The notes below the pieces were generated by a model. It made no database searches, was not told the DNA's origin, and was given only the letters and a program-made list of their open reading frames with translations. Below are positions 8,033-17,435 of a DNA stretch of 24,737 nt, in pieces. Positions within the stretch are counted from its first letter, which is position 1, and each line of letters starts with the position of its first letter. The stretch comes from Flavobacterium psychrophilum (GTDB lineage: Bacteria > Bacteroidota > Bacteroidia > Flavobacteriales > Flavobacteriaceae), in contig CAMBZB010000032.1 of the NCBI GenBank assembly GCA_945872245.1, positions 1 through 24,737 of the forward strand. The letters run 5' to 3'. The position numbers were made by a program, and so were the translations under genes.

Positions 8033-8827
8033 TTAATCTTCATAATAGGTGTAAGTCCAAGACTCTGAAAAAGGACCTCCACTTCCAGTCCCATTTTTTG
8101 TTTGCGTAGCAACTCTATTCTTTGCATCAAATGTATATACATAAGTTGCTCCATAAGTAGATGTAGGATCGGCAGTAATCCTACGGACATAAGATGCCAC
8201 GAGTTTTTTGTTTTGCTTACCAAATGTTCCTCCTATATTTTTCCATTCGGAATCAACAGCGTAAATCTGAGGAATAGCACTCAGGTTATCTCCAGAAGTA
8301 TAACTGTATACACGATCTTCTCTTTTAGTTACTCCGTCGTCTTCATAACGAATTCTATTAGTTATGTTTGAACTTAAAATTGTCAAGTCGTATTTCAAAT
8401 GGTCTGCACCACCATAATGCTCAATCACTTTTTTCATGACACCATCTGCATCGTACTCATAACCTTCCCATTCAGTTCCGGCTACATCCCACAACTCCTT
8501 GATTATTCGCCCAGCAGCATCAAGCACATAAACTGTTCTATTTCCAGCTTTATCAATAGTAAGTTTATTTGCCACAGAATAATCATAGGCAATAATTTCT
8601 GGAGTGCCTCCATCATATACGTTTGAAATTCCTAAAACGCGTTTACTTGCATCATAGGTAAAATCCCAAGATTCTATTGCAGAGCCATCATTGAGTGATA
8701 TTTTTTTGATTTTCGAAGATACTACCACAGGTGGCGTATCGGATCCATTATCCTTGCTACAAGAGCTAATAAAAACTGTACTAGCGATTAGTACAACTGC
8801 ACTTAAAATGATTTTTGATTTTTTCAT
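8033..8827 (-). CDS. Lipoprotein with YD-like beta repeats
   Basis: A 264-residue protein with a lipoprotein signal peptide (MKKSKIILSAVVL..., lipid-accepting Cys23 in FISSC). The mature end CSKDNGSD is acidic, as in the surface-export signals of Bacteroidetes lipoproteins, so display on the outer face is likely. The body is built of short beta-strand repeats of the form YDASKRV, LDAAGRI, YDADGVM and FDAKNRV. These resemble single Rhs/YD repeats and the Bacteroidetes DUF families with a similar layout. No catalytic motif is seen. It lies 182 bp downstream of the esterase operon on the same strand and ends at a strong terminator, so it may be its last gene or an independent unit. A glycan-binding role would fit the context but is a guess. 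Confidence 0.75.
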   Translation of the reverse strand: MKKSKIILSAVVLIASTVFISSCSKDNGSDTPPVVVSSKIKKISLNDGSAIESWDFTYDASKRVLGISNVYDGGTPEIIAYDYSVANKLTIDKAGNRTVYVLDAAGRIIKELWDVAGTEWEGYEYDADGVMKKVIEHYGGADHLKYDLTILSSNITNRIRYEDDGVTKREDRVYSYTSGDNLSAIPQIYAVDSEWKNIGGTFGKQNKKLVASYVRRITADPTSTYGATYVYTFDAKNRVATQTKNGTGSGGPFSESWTYTYYED

Positions 8828-9009
8828 AATTATTTGTTTTATTTATTGGTTAAAAATTTTAAAGATTCCGCATTCATTTTTTTTCTCTCATATTGTTTTG
8901 GTTTTAGTTAAATATTAATTTTTATAATTTGAAAATATTAAGGATGTATAATTCTCCTTTATTAAACTGTTAAGTTTTGCGTTTTTTATATTCGTTTATA
9001 ATTTATTTT

Positions 9010-10569
9010 TTATTTGTGAAATTTTAATTGTGTAAAATTTAAAGCTTCAGTAAGATTATTTAAAAACCAGTTATTTCCTCCTGTACCTTCTTGAATACGG
9101 TATTCATGATAGATCTTATGTTCCCGTAAATAAATATGAGTACGACCATTGGTATTGTACGTCCTACTTTTATCAGTTGTAGAGATAAACAGCCATGTGC
9201 GCTCTAATACTTTTTTTCTTTCGGAAATAGCTTGTTCTATAAACTCAAAATGAATCGGTGCATCAAAAACAGCACACGATGTAAATGCTTCGGGAGTGAG
9301 TGAATATTCGATAGCGGTCTTCCCTCCATTTTCAAAACCTACCAGTGCGCGAAATCGGTACCCTTTTCTGGCGCGATACTTTTTTTCAAAAGAGGGAATT
9401 ATAGAGTCAACAAGATCTTTTTCCTTTTCTTTTATAAAAATTGCAATTAATTGAGTCAAGGAATCAGCCTGAATGCCTTTTTGGATCTTCTTTGCAATAG
9501 CTTCCTTCATTTGCGTATCAAAATTTCCTATAAAATAAATTACAGGATAGAGACGAAGTGTGATATCGTACTCATCTGGCAATAAAACATCATATTGGTC
9601 ATTATAAATAATCTTATTCTTAAAGTTGTTGGGTTCATTAAGATTTGTGTTTAACGTTATATTATCCCCTCGATATATTTTTCCTTGAAAGGCATCACTG
9701 ATAAAGTGAAGACCGTTAGGTAATGCTTCTCTCCAATAAGAAAATTCGTGACCACCATTTTTTACCCTGAATTCGTGTGGAAAAGAACGGTTGCGAAGTA
9801 AGATATGCAGCTCTTCATTGCTTCGACATAAAGTGTGTTCATCATCGCCGTTATCGATGTAAAGTTTTAGGTTTTTATATTTTGATAAATCTGCTTCTGC
9901 AAAAATATGAAAGGGAGAATGTAGCTTGTAATAGTCTGTAATTCGTTCTTGTCCTATAGTCCCTTCGCCGCCAAACAAACGACCCCATTGTTCATTCCAT
10001 TCTGAAGCATCTTCTGTTGTATATTGTTCGTCTGTTCGAACTGAAATGCTCAAAGGAACACTTATCGTAAATACATCTGGGTTTTTTAAAGGAAGGACAA
10101 GCGCTCCAAATCCTCCCATCGAATAACCCATTGTAGCCCGATGTTCTTTGTTTGATATTGTTCGATAATTCTTGTCAATAAAAGGCACGAGTTCTTTTAT
10201 AAACATATTCTCATACAGAAATTTGCCCGCATAATCATTTACATAATAATTCCTAAAACCTTGGGGCATAATATATATCATTGGCACAATTTCGCCTCGT
10301 TTTACTGCAGTATCAGCAATCTGACTTACTCGTCCATATTCAATCCAAGAGGATTCATTATCACCTAAACCGTGTAAGAGGTAAACAACTGGGTATGCTT
10401 TATTTGATGAATAATAATCTTCGGGAAGAATGATGGAATATTTAACGTCTTGTCCTAAAATTTTACTATTGATTGACAAGCCTTCTATAATGCGCAAGTT
10501 GTTCTGTGCAAAACCTATCGCAAGATGAAACAACAAAAGAAGCACTATTATATTTTTTTTCATAAACAT
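9010..10569 (-). CDS. Secreted double-domain esterase, second domain inactive-looking
   Basis: A 519-residue protein with a type I signal peptide (cleavage likely after GFA, residue ~21). Domain 1 (about 30-300) is an esterase-D/feruloyl-esterase-like alpha/beta hydrolase with LLHGLGDNESSW (64-75), nucleophile motif GYSMGG (Ser150), an acidic motif IDNGDDE (Asp242/243) and NGGH (His274). Domain 2 (about 315-519) repeats the fold, but the nucleophile position reads GFENG (Glu413) and the His position is lost (EGTGG). It is thus probably a non-catalytic copy used for binding or stability. The first ATG overlaps the preceding stop by 1 nt (TAATG); a second ATG two codons in gives a more typical MKKN signal start. 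Last gene of the tight operon. The family removes acyl groups from sugars or cleaves other esters; the substrate here is unknown. Confidence 0.85.
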   Translation of the reverse strand: MFMKKNIIVLLLLFHLAIGFAQNNLRIIEGLSINSKILGQDVKYSIILPEDYYSSNKAYPVVYLLHGLGDNESSWIEYGRVSQIADTAVKRGEIVPMIYIMPQGFRNYYVNDYAGKFLYENMFIKELVPFIDKNYRTISNKEHRATMGYSMGGFGALVLPLKNPDVFTISVPLSISVRTDEQYTTEDASEWNEQWGRLFGGEGTIGQERITDYYKLHSPFHIFAEADLSKYKNLKLYIDNGDDEHTLCRSNEELHILLRNRSFPHEFRVKNGGHEFSYWREALPNGLHFISDAFQGKIYRGDNITLNTNLNEPNNFKNKIIYNDQYDVLLPDEYDITLRLYPVIYFIGNFDTQMKEAIAKKIQKGIQADSLTQLIAIFIKEKEKDLVDSIIPSFEKKYRARKGYRFRALVGFENGGKTAIEYSLTPEAFTSCAVFDAPIHFEFIEQAISERKKVLERTWLFISTTDKSRTYNTNGRTHIYLREHKIYHEYRIQEGTGGNNWFLNNLTEALNFTQLKFHK

Positions 10570-12173
10570 TAATTTCCGAGTTTTTGATTTAAAGACGAGA
10601 AAGAATCATTCAATCCATTTAAAAAGGATTGATAGCTTGCTTCGCCTTGTCTGACTCTGTATTCATATCCAATTCCTGCATTCTTTATTTTTTTATAGAA
10701 GTTAAAATAACCTCTGTAATTAGTCCCGCCATCTGTATTATCTAGATAATAAAAAACATCTGAACTTGGATTAATCCCTTCATTATTTAATTTTGCACCA
10801 AACAAGAAACAGGAACCAAAAAGGGATGAATTTTCTGAAATAATTGTGGCAGCTTGCAAACCTCCTAATGAATTCCCAATAATAACTCTATTCGCTTTAA
10901 GGGCTTTTGTACGATAGCTTGCGTCAATTATTTGAACTATAGTAGACATTACGTTATTGTTTATATTTTCTGAATATGGGATTTCCACCACAATCGATTT
11001 GGCTAATTTTCGAGATGTAATATTATTTTTATAAAGAGAAAAAACATAGGTAACATTTTTAACCCTTTGGTCATTTTCGAAATCGTGAATTAAATATACA
11101 ACGGGATAATTTGATGTGCTTTCCAAATAATCCGATGGTTTTAAAACACTTATAGAAACTCCAGAAACTATAATTGTCTCATATTCGTCAGTTTCAACGA
11201 GTGTGCCAATGGTCACGGGCGTTGGTTCCGATGGATGAGGAATTCCCTGTACAGCATTGCTGATAAACACTAATGCTTCCCGATATGATTTTTTCCAATA
11301 ATCAAAAGAATGTCCCCCATTTCTTGTTCTATATTCGTGTGAAATTTGTCTATCACGAAGGAGAGAATGTAAATCTTCATTAGTAATAGATAGCGTTTCT
11401 TCATCATCGCCACAGTCTATAAAAAGCTTCAGACCACTAAAAGCAATTGGATTTGAGGTGTCAAAAAAATGAAATGGACTATATTGTTTAAAATAATCTG
11501 TAATACGAGCTTGGCCAATTGTTCCTCTTCCACCAAAAATTGGACCCCATTGATAATCAAATACGCTTTGTGGTTCGGCCAAGTATTGTTCGTCATTGCG
11601 AAATGACATACTTAATGGCACACCAATAGAGAATATATTAGGGTTTAATGCCGGCAAAATCAATGCGCCATACCCACCCATCGAATAGCCCATAACGGCT
11701 CTTGCAGACTTATCACGCTTTGTTCTAAATTGAGCATCAATAAACGGGACTAACTCATTGGTAATCATATCCATATAAGGATAGTTGCCGGTATATTTGT
11801 TTGCCCAATAAGTATTATAACCAATAGGCATAACATATATCATAGGAACTATTTCGCTCTTGTACAAATCAATAAAATATTTAATATTCCCATCAGTATA
11901 CCAAGATTTTTCATCAGTTCCAAAACCGTGTAAAAGATAGACTACTGGATAATCTGTTTTGGATTCATTATAATCTTCAGGAAGAAGCACAGCATAATTA
12001 ATATCTACCTTAAAGATAGCGCTTGGCATTTTCTGGTTTTCTAATAATCGTTCAAAAGGTTTTTTATCACTTGGAGATAGAGTCTCATCTTGGCAACTAA
12101 TAAGACCCAATGGCAATATTAGCATCCAAAAAGAAAGCGTTAAAAACATACTATATCGTTTCCCTCTATTCAT
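10569..12173 (-). CDS. Lipoprotein double-domain esterase, second domain lacking catalytic His
   Basis: A 534-residue paralogue of the downstream gene. The signal peptide ends at a lipobox Cys27 (GLISCQDET); the acidic residues after Cys suggest outer-surface export. Domain 1 (about 45-310) has LLHGFGTDEKSW (80-91), GYSMGG (Ser164), IDCGDDE (Asp256/257) and NGGH (His288), a complete esterase triad. Domain 2 (about 325-534) keeps the nucleophile motif GNSLGG (Ser435), but its His position has become RQGEAS, so a standard triad is not visible. Both enzymes share a segment FGG.GTIGQ.RITDY..  .SPFH between core motifs. It overlaps the upstream hydrolase gene by 4 bp (ATGA), so it is co-translated with it. 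One esterase anchored at the surface and one released or periplasmic would allow deacylation on both sides of the outer membrane; that division is inferred. Confidence 0.86.
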   Translation of the reverse strand: MNRGKRYSMFLTLSFWMLILPLGLISCQDETLSPSDKKPFERLLENQKMPSAIFKVDINYAVLLPEDYNESKTDYPVVYLLHGFGTDEKSWYTDGNIKYFIDLYKSEIVPMIYVMPIGYNTYWANKYTGNYPYMDMITNELVPFIDAQFRTKRDKSARAVMGYSMGGYGALILPALNPNIFSIGVPLSMSFRNDEQYLAEPQSVFDYQWGPIFGGRGTIGQARITDYFKQYSPFHFFDTSNPIAFSGLKLFIDCGDDEETLSITNEDLHSLLRDRQISHEYRTRNGGHSFDYWKKSYREALVFISNAVQGIPHPSEPTPVTIGTLVETDEYETIIVSGVSISVLKPSDYLESTSNYPVVYLIHDFENDQRVKNVTYVFSLYKNNITSRKLAKSIVVEIPYSENINNNVMSTIVQIIDASYRTKALKANRVIIGNSLGGLQAATIISENSSLFGSCFLFGAKLNNEGINPSSDVFYYLDNTDGGTNYRGYFNFYKKIKNAGIGYEYRVRQGEASYQSFLNGLNDSFSSLNQKLGN

Positions 12174-13750
12174 TTTACCCTATTTTTTATTTCTAGCGGT
12201 TTGTTGAGTGTTTCACTATAAATAACTATTGACTTCATATATATACTATAATCTTTATCTTTATTTGCCCATATTATCTCCAGATGATGTTCACCTTCTT
12301 TCAATAAATATTTATGGTAGATATCGTACTTTCTCACAATATAATCAAATGGCATTTTCACTTGCTCTACTTTTTCTCCATCTATAAATACATCGAGCAA
12401 GGCTACATAATCGCTTTTGGTAGTACTACAAATGCTATTTACATTTCCTAAAACAACAATTCCATTTCCAGAGAAATCAATGGCTATATTTGTATCGGTA
12501 AAGGTTTGTCTAAGGTATCTTTCCTCCTTAGGATGTATTCCTTCAAAAGATTGTTCAAATCGAACAGTCTCGGGTTTTTGGACTTTTATTTGCACTTTGT
12601 CTGCTTCAATTTTGCCTCCATTTTGTTCTATTAATTGTAGCGCATGTTTATAAGTCAAATCATATACTTGATTCAAAGTGATGTCCATATACGGAAATTT
12701 TAAATCTTCTACTTCTTCTAAAGCAGGTTTCCAAAAGTCAGGGATGCCTTTGTATCCAACCATAACGCCCAAGATACCTGCTGCGGTAGCCGGATTACAA
12801 TCAGAATCCTGGCCACATCGCGTAGCAATATCCATTGTTTTGTGAAAGTCTTTCTGTCCGTACAATAAACCAATCAAAACATAAGCAGAATTTAATCGAG
12901 CATCAATATTAAAAGAGTTATAAACGCCTTCTGGACATCCCTTTTCTGAGGAATGATTTTTTTCAACTTCAAACCAAGTTTGCTTCCAATCGTTAGGATA
13001 TTGTTTGTGCCATTTGATTACATCTGCAATAGTTTTATAAAACATACTTTGGTTAGGAATGGTTTTTAAAGCTCCATTAATAACAAAATCAAGATTGTCA
13101 GATGTATATGCCAAAGTGTACATTGCCGACATAAATACACCACCATACCAGCCATCTCCATAGTTCATTATATGTCCCACTTTATCGCAATAATTAGAAG
13201 CGGTATTTGTCATACCTGGCGACATCAAACCCGCGAAGTCCGCTTCAATTTGAAAATCTATATCGTCTGCGTGGGGATTATTCATCCAATGTCCTGATGC
13301 AGGTGGCATAATCCCATTCAAAATATTATAACGAGCAGCTTGATTTGCGTGCCAAAGCTTATAATCTTCATTTGCAAACTCCAAAGCATAAGCATCAGCG
13401 GAAGCATTGAGACCAATTTTTTCAATAATATTAACAAAGGTAAGATCAAGGTAAACGTCATCATAAAGTCCTGGATCTGATTTGTAAGTGTCTTTAATAT
13501 AATGGTTATACCATATTATTTTCTGATAATCCTGAATCATTGTGCCTTTAAATCTAAATTCTGTTGGGCCACCATAGGAAACACCAATAGTTTGTCCTGC
13601 CCATCCACCACGAATCTTGTCTTTTAGGTCTGCCTTGGACATAGAAATTAGCTCAGGCAATTTAGTATTTGTCTTTTTCTGCGCTTTACAACTGCTTCCT
13701 ACAATGAGAAAAATTATAAAGACACTGATTATAATTATATTTTTATTCAT
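12170..13750 (-). CDS. ADP-ribosylglycohydrolase-family enzyme 1 (exported, probable lipoprotein)
   Basis: A 526-residue member of the ADP-ribosylglycohydrolase (ARH/DraG) family with an N-terminal export signal ending near Cys21 (VGSSC). The catalytic part (about 35-370) carries KIRGGWAGQTIGVSYGGP (45-62), the first metal site GLYDDVYLD (94-102) and the second site CGQDSDCNPATAAG (312-325). In classical ARH enzymes the metal ligands are T-D-D and D-x-D-T; here the Thr positions are Tyr96 and Cys318. The C-terminal ~140 residues form a beta-sandwich-like module ending with KEGEHHLEIIWANKDKDY. It follows its close paralogue by 11 bp and overlaps the next esterase by 4 bp. It probably cleaves an alpha-ribofuranoside or related glycoside outside the cytoplasm; ADP-ribose itself is not shown to be the substrate. 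Confidence 0.87.
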   Translation of the reverse strand: MNKNIIIISVFIIFLIVGSSCKAQKKTNTKLPELISMSKADLKDKIRGGWAGQTIGVSYGGPTEFRFKGTMIQDYQKIIWYNHYIKDTYKSDPGLYDDVYLDLTFVNIIEKIGLNASADAYALEFANEDYKLWHANQAARYNILNGIMPPASGHWMNNPHADDIDFQIEADFAGLMSPGMTNTASNYCDKVGHIMNYGDGWYGGVFMSAMYTLAYTSDNLDFVINGALKTIPNQSMFYKTIADVIKWHKQYPNDWKQTWFEVEKNHSSEKGCPEGVYNSFNIDARLNSAYVLIGLLYGQKDFHKTMDIATRCGQDSDCNPATAAGILGVMVGYKGIPDFWKPALEEVEDLKFPYMDITLNQVYDLTYKHALQLIEQNGGKIEADKVQIKVQKPETVRFEQSFEGIHPKEERYLRQTFTDTNIAIDFSGNGIVVLGNVNSICSTTKSDYVALLDVFIDGEKVEQVKMPFDYIVRKYDIYHKYLLKEGEHHLEIIWANKDKDYSIYMKSIVIYSETLNKPLEIKNRVK

Positions 13751-13761
13751 CTTTAAGAGAA

Positions 13762-15405
13762 TTATTTTGGCAAATTACTTTTTGGTTCATTTTCTGAAAA
13801 CACAATAAGATCGTTTATTCTATACTCATACGCTGGATTATTATTAATCCACTTTAATTTCAAAGTGTGTTTCCCTTCTTTCAGTTGGTATTTCCAGGAT
13901 GGCTCCAATCTGCGTGATGTATTCATCATCGGGAGTTTTACAGTTTCGTCTAAAATACCATCCACATAAACTTCCATAAGCGCAACATAAGTATCGTCAG
14001 GTTCAGCTAAACCAAAAGGTTCTGAACCATATGTTCTTTTTGAAATTCGGTCTACATATTTAACATCAACTTTGGATCTTTTGACCATATTCCCATAAAG
14101 TAAATAACCGTTTCCTGTAAATTCAAAATTAATTTCATGGGTAAATGATTCATCAATTTTGTTTCGTTCAATTGGAAAAGTCTTTTCAAAATTTTGTTCA
14201 AAGGCAACAGGGATTGGCTTTGTCAATGGAATAGTAACTGCTTCACCATTCGTTTTCCCTCCTGCTTGTTCAATGATTACTAAAGCGTGTTTGAAACTCA
14301 AACTATATGCTTTAGCAAGTGAAACATCAGTGTTTTCAAAATTATCATTCTCTATTTCCTGAAGAGGTTTGAGCCAGAATTCAGGAATACTATCGTAACC
14401 AAGCATTACGCCTAACACACCTCCAACGGTTGCTGGATTACAATCGGCATCTTGCCCACAACGGGTTGCAATATCAATCGATTTTGTGAAATCTCCTTTT
14501 CCATAAAGCAAACCGATTGCTACATAGGCCGAATTTATTTTTGCATCAATGTTAAAACCTAGAAAAACTCCTTTTGGACAACCTACATCATTATTCCATT
14601 TTTTTTGAATTTCGAACCAAGTGTGCTTCCAGTCATTTGGATATTGCTTATGAAATTTGATTACATCAACAATACAATTATAAAATTTTGTCCCTTCAGG
14701 TATAGTCTTTATTGCTTGTTCTACAATATAATCTGAATCATTAGAAACAAAAGCTAAAGAATACAAAGCTGAAACGAACACGCCTCCATAAAAGCCATCT
14801 CCACTGTTCATAACATGTCCTACACGGTTAGCAATTCCAGTTGCTTTGTTTACCATACCTGGAGCCATTAATCCTATAAAGTCAGCTTCGATTTGAAAGT
14901 CGAGGTCATCAGCATGAGGGTTATTTTTCCAATATCCCGTAGCTGGAGCTTTGAGCCCATTTAGGATATTATACCTTGAAGCCTGATTGGCATGCGCAAG
15001 ATGGTATGCAGTGTTAGCCCAATGTGCTGCTATATCATCGGAACTAGCGTTTAATCCATATTTTTCAAACGCAGCTACAAAATTCAAGTCGGTATAAATA
15101 TCGTCAAACAACCCTGGTTTTTTATCCCACCAATATTTTACATAATGTTCGTTCCAGGGAATGAAGTGAGATTCATCGACCATAGAGCCATTGTATTTGA
15201 ATTCAACAGGTGCGCCATAAACTACTCCAATTGTTTGTCCAGCCCAACCTCCTTTGATTTTATTCTGCAGAGTTGACTTTGACATTTCTACTGAACTTTT
15301 TGAAAGCACATCTTTAGTTTTCGAATTCTGGGCGACACATTCGAAAACCAATGACACCATTAAAACTAAAGAAGTCCAAAATATTTTATTAAAATTTAAT
15401 TTCAT
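13762..15405 (-). CDS. ADP-ribosylglycohydrolase-family enzyme 2 (exported)
   Basis: A 547-residue paralogue of the next gene, alignable along its whole length (for example KIKGGWAGQTIGVVYGAPVE at 49-68 and RCGQDADCNPATVGGVLG at 315-332). It has a type I-like signal peptide with probable cleavage after CVAQ (residue ~26). The first metal site reads LFDDIYTD (99-106) and the second QDADC (318-322), so the usual Thr ligands are Phe100 and Cys322, as in its sister. A C-terminal beta-sandwich module (about 410-545) ends with LKEGKHTLKLKWINNNPAYE and carries a short insertion compared with the sister. It is 5 bp downstream of the third hydrolase gene. The pair looks like a tandem duplication followed by divergence, so the two may handle different linkages or aglycones. 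Confidence 0.87.
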   Translation of the reverse strand: MKLNFNKIFWTSLVLMVSLVFECVAQNSKTKDVLSKSSVEMSKSTLQNKIKGGWAGQTIGVVYGAPVEFKYNGSMVDESHFIPWNEHYVKYWWDKKPGLFDDIYTDLNFVAAFEKYGLNASSDDIAAHWANTAYHLAHANQASRYNILNGLKAPATGYWKNNPHADDLDFQIEADFIGLMAPGMVNKATGIANRVGHVMNSGDGFYGGVFVSALYSLAFVSNDSDYIVEQAIKTIPEGTKFYNCIVDVIKFHKQYPNDWKHTWFEIQKKWNNDVGCPKGVFLGFNIDAKINSAYVAIGLLYGKGDFTKSIDIATRCGQDADCNPATVGGVLGVMLGYDSIPEFWLKPLQEIENDNFENTDVSLAKAYSLSFKHALVIIEQAGGKTNGEAVTIPLTKPIPVAFEQNFEKTFPIERNKIDESFTHEINFEFTGNGYLLYGNMVKRSKVDVKYVDRISKRTYGSEPFGLAEPDDTYVALMEVYVDGILDETVKLPMMNTSRRLEPSWKYQLKEGKHTLKLKWINNNPAYEYRINDLIVFSENEPKSNLPK

Positions 15406-15410
15406 CCTCT

Positions 15411-17435
15411 TTATTTTTTATTTGAATTATAGACGCTCAACTCAGTAATAGATGTGAAACCTGATACATTTTTTGTGTATTTGTTCCAATGATCTTGAAT
15501 CATAGCATCACCAATAATACGAATGGCTGTTGTTTTTATAGGTTCGAAACTTATCACGTGTTCAGCAAAATGTGGCTGAAAAAAAACGATGTTTGTTTTA
15601 GGTAGAGGTGGATTAAACGTGCTCTTTTGAACAGAAACCCATTTTCCTTCTTCATTTTTATATTGAACATTTAGTGATGTAAACCAGCCACCAAATTCTT
15701 CCATTCCTCCGGTATTAAATACCAACATATCGATATCACGTTCCTCTTTCCATTCATAGCCATAATAGTCAACTTTAGGAATTTTTGCTTTGGCGGCCAA
15801 ACTGTAGAAAACAGAACCCGCACCACTAATATTACCGTCGCGGATTACTTCTACATTTTTAGCATAGATTGATTTACCAAAAGTGGTCCAACAAGAATCG
15901 AGTACAGCTTCATTCAATGAATAAACATTAGCTAATACTTTGTTAGCTTCTCCAGATATGTTTCCACTTCGAACTAACAGTTCAAAATCTTTTTTCAGGA
16001 ATTTTTTTCCATTATCCAATTGCACAGTTATATTATACTTGCCTGATTTAGTTGGCATTCCATTTAACTTACCATTTTCAAATAAAATGCCATATGGAAG
16101 ATTACCACCAATTAATTTCCAGTTGTAATCTTTATTGGCAACACTATAAAAAGCAAAATCAACAGCTTTATTTACTTCCATTCTTGCTGTTGGACCAATA
16201 TAAAACTCAAGCGGAGCATTAAACACAGCATTTGTATTTATGGTAATTATTTCCTCGCCTGGTTTTCCTGTAACTTTTCCTCCTTTATCCTTTACAAGTT
16301 GAACTGTCATTTGGACCATTCTGTCAATCTGATTTTGAATGCTTGCATCAGGTAATTCATGTCGGGTTATGTTTATGTAGTTGTCGTTAAAAGGTTTTGT
16401 CCATCCTTCAACAGGTAAATACAAATTTTTAGGCAATGCCTTAAAGCCATTAATAATACCTAACAGTCCAGCAACAGTAGCAGCTTGATTGTCAGCATCA
16501 AATCCCATTGCGCAAGAGAGGTCAAGGGTTCGTTGAAAATCGCCATTACCATATAACATAGCCAATATTCCGCAAGCACCATTCAAATTTGCATTCCAAA
16601 TTGTTTTAGTTAGATTTGGCTCATTTATATAATATTTTTCTGCCATTTCTTGCCGTGCATCTTGCCATTTATTAGGATATTTTTTATGCAACGCAATCAT
16701 GTCATGAACTGTTTGTGCATATCGACCATTAACAGGCAATTCTTTTAACCCAATGTTTATTAATTTAGTAATGTCTTTTTCAAAAAAGGCAGCTGCATAC
16801 ATAGCGCCATAAAGGATTGTAGGTTCTGTTCCCCAATCATCGCTAGTAATTCTTGCAGCCCAATCTGATTTTTGTGCTGCATATTGTACCATTCCAGGAG
16901 CCGTATATGCCCATATTTCATTAATCAATTGGGGATCAATTTGAAACCAATGTGGATTGATATTTTTATCACCTGAAAAAGGAGGAGTAAATCCATAATG
17001 CATTAAACCCAATGTGGCTCGGTTAGCCAACCACACTCTGTCACGAATGTGATACATCCAAGCTTCACGAATTTGCTCGTATGTGGGTTCATAACCGTAT
17101 TTTTCCATTGCAAGCAAATACATATACTCCACATCAGTGTCGTCATCTGAAAAAGCCCCATTATATTTTTTAAGCTTATCCAAATTTTTGGTATAACCGT
17201 AAGGCCAATTCTCAAGTCCTGGTGAATTTATATATTTATTCTCATGAGGAAGTCCATACATATTACCAATCATTTGACCAATCCAAGCGCCAGCAATTTT
17301 ATCGTGCATTTCATTTAACGAAATCGATTTCTTTTTATCAGTTTGCTTTATCGGTTTCATCGAAGAAAAAAGAAATAAAGCAATCACTGTTAACACGACG
17401 ATTAAATAGGATGATATGGAATTTTTATATTTCAT
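15411..17435 (-). CDS. ADP-ribosylglycohydrolase-family enzyme 3 with Ig-like and C-terminal beta-sandwich domains
   Basis: A 674-residue multidomain member of the same family, distant from the other two. An N-terminal hydrophobic segment (9-25) serves as export signal or anchor. The catalytic part (about 38-390) has KIAGAWIGQMIGNMYGLP (46-63), metal site FSDDDTDVEYM (95-105) and second site GFDADNQAATVAG (311-323); the usual Thr after the second pair is Asn316. Residues ~440-490 look like a putative-Ig domain (GKLNGMPTKSGKYNITVQLD). Residues ~495-670 look like a discoidin-type beta-sandwich (NVQYKNEEGKWVSVQ, then TTAIRIIGDA), which often binds carbohydrate. It starts 1 nt inside the SusD stop (TAATG), so the two are translationally coupled. 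Being first after SusC/D and the only one with binding modules, it may act on the polymeric substrate; that is inference. Confidence 0.85.
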   Translation of the reverse strand: MKYKNSISSYLIVVLTVIALFLFSSMKPIKQTDKKKSISLNEMHDKIAGAWIGQMIGNMYGLPHENKYINSPGLENWPYGYTKNLDKLKKYNGAFSDDDTDVEYMYLLAMEKYGYEPTYEQIREAWMYHIRDRVWLANRATLGLMHYGFTPPFSGDKNINPHWFQIDPQLINEIWAYTAPGMVQYAAQKSDWAARITSDDWGTEPTILYGAMYAAAFFEKDITKLINIGLKELPVNGRYAQTVHDMIALHKKYPNKWQDARQEMAEKYYINEPNLTKTIWNANLNGACGILAMLYGNGDFQRTLDLSCAMGFDADNQAATVAGLLGIINGFKALPKNLYLPVEGWTKPFNDNYINITRHELPDASIQNQIDRMVQMTVQLVKDKGGKVTGKPGEEIITINTNAVFNAPLEFYIGPTARMEVNKAVDFAFYSVANKDYNWKLIGGNLPYGILFENGKLNGMPTKSGKYNITVQLDNGKKFLKKDFELLVRSGNISGEANKVLANVYSLNEAVLDSCWTTFGKSIYAKNVEVIRDGNISGAGSVFYSLAAKAKIPKVDYYGYEWKEERDIDMLVFNTGGMEEFGGWFTSLNVQYKNEEGKWVSVQKSTFNPPLPKTNIVFFQPHFAEHVISFEPIKTTAIRIIGDAMIQDHWNKYTKNVSGFTSITELSVYNSNKK

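Noticed and set aside
8102..8918. Plus-strand open frames opposite the YD-repeat lipoprotein
   Set aside because: The minus-strand gene has a clear lipoprotein signal and repeats, while these frames are rich in Ser, Ile and Cys without any domain.
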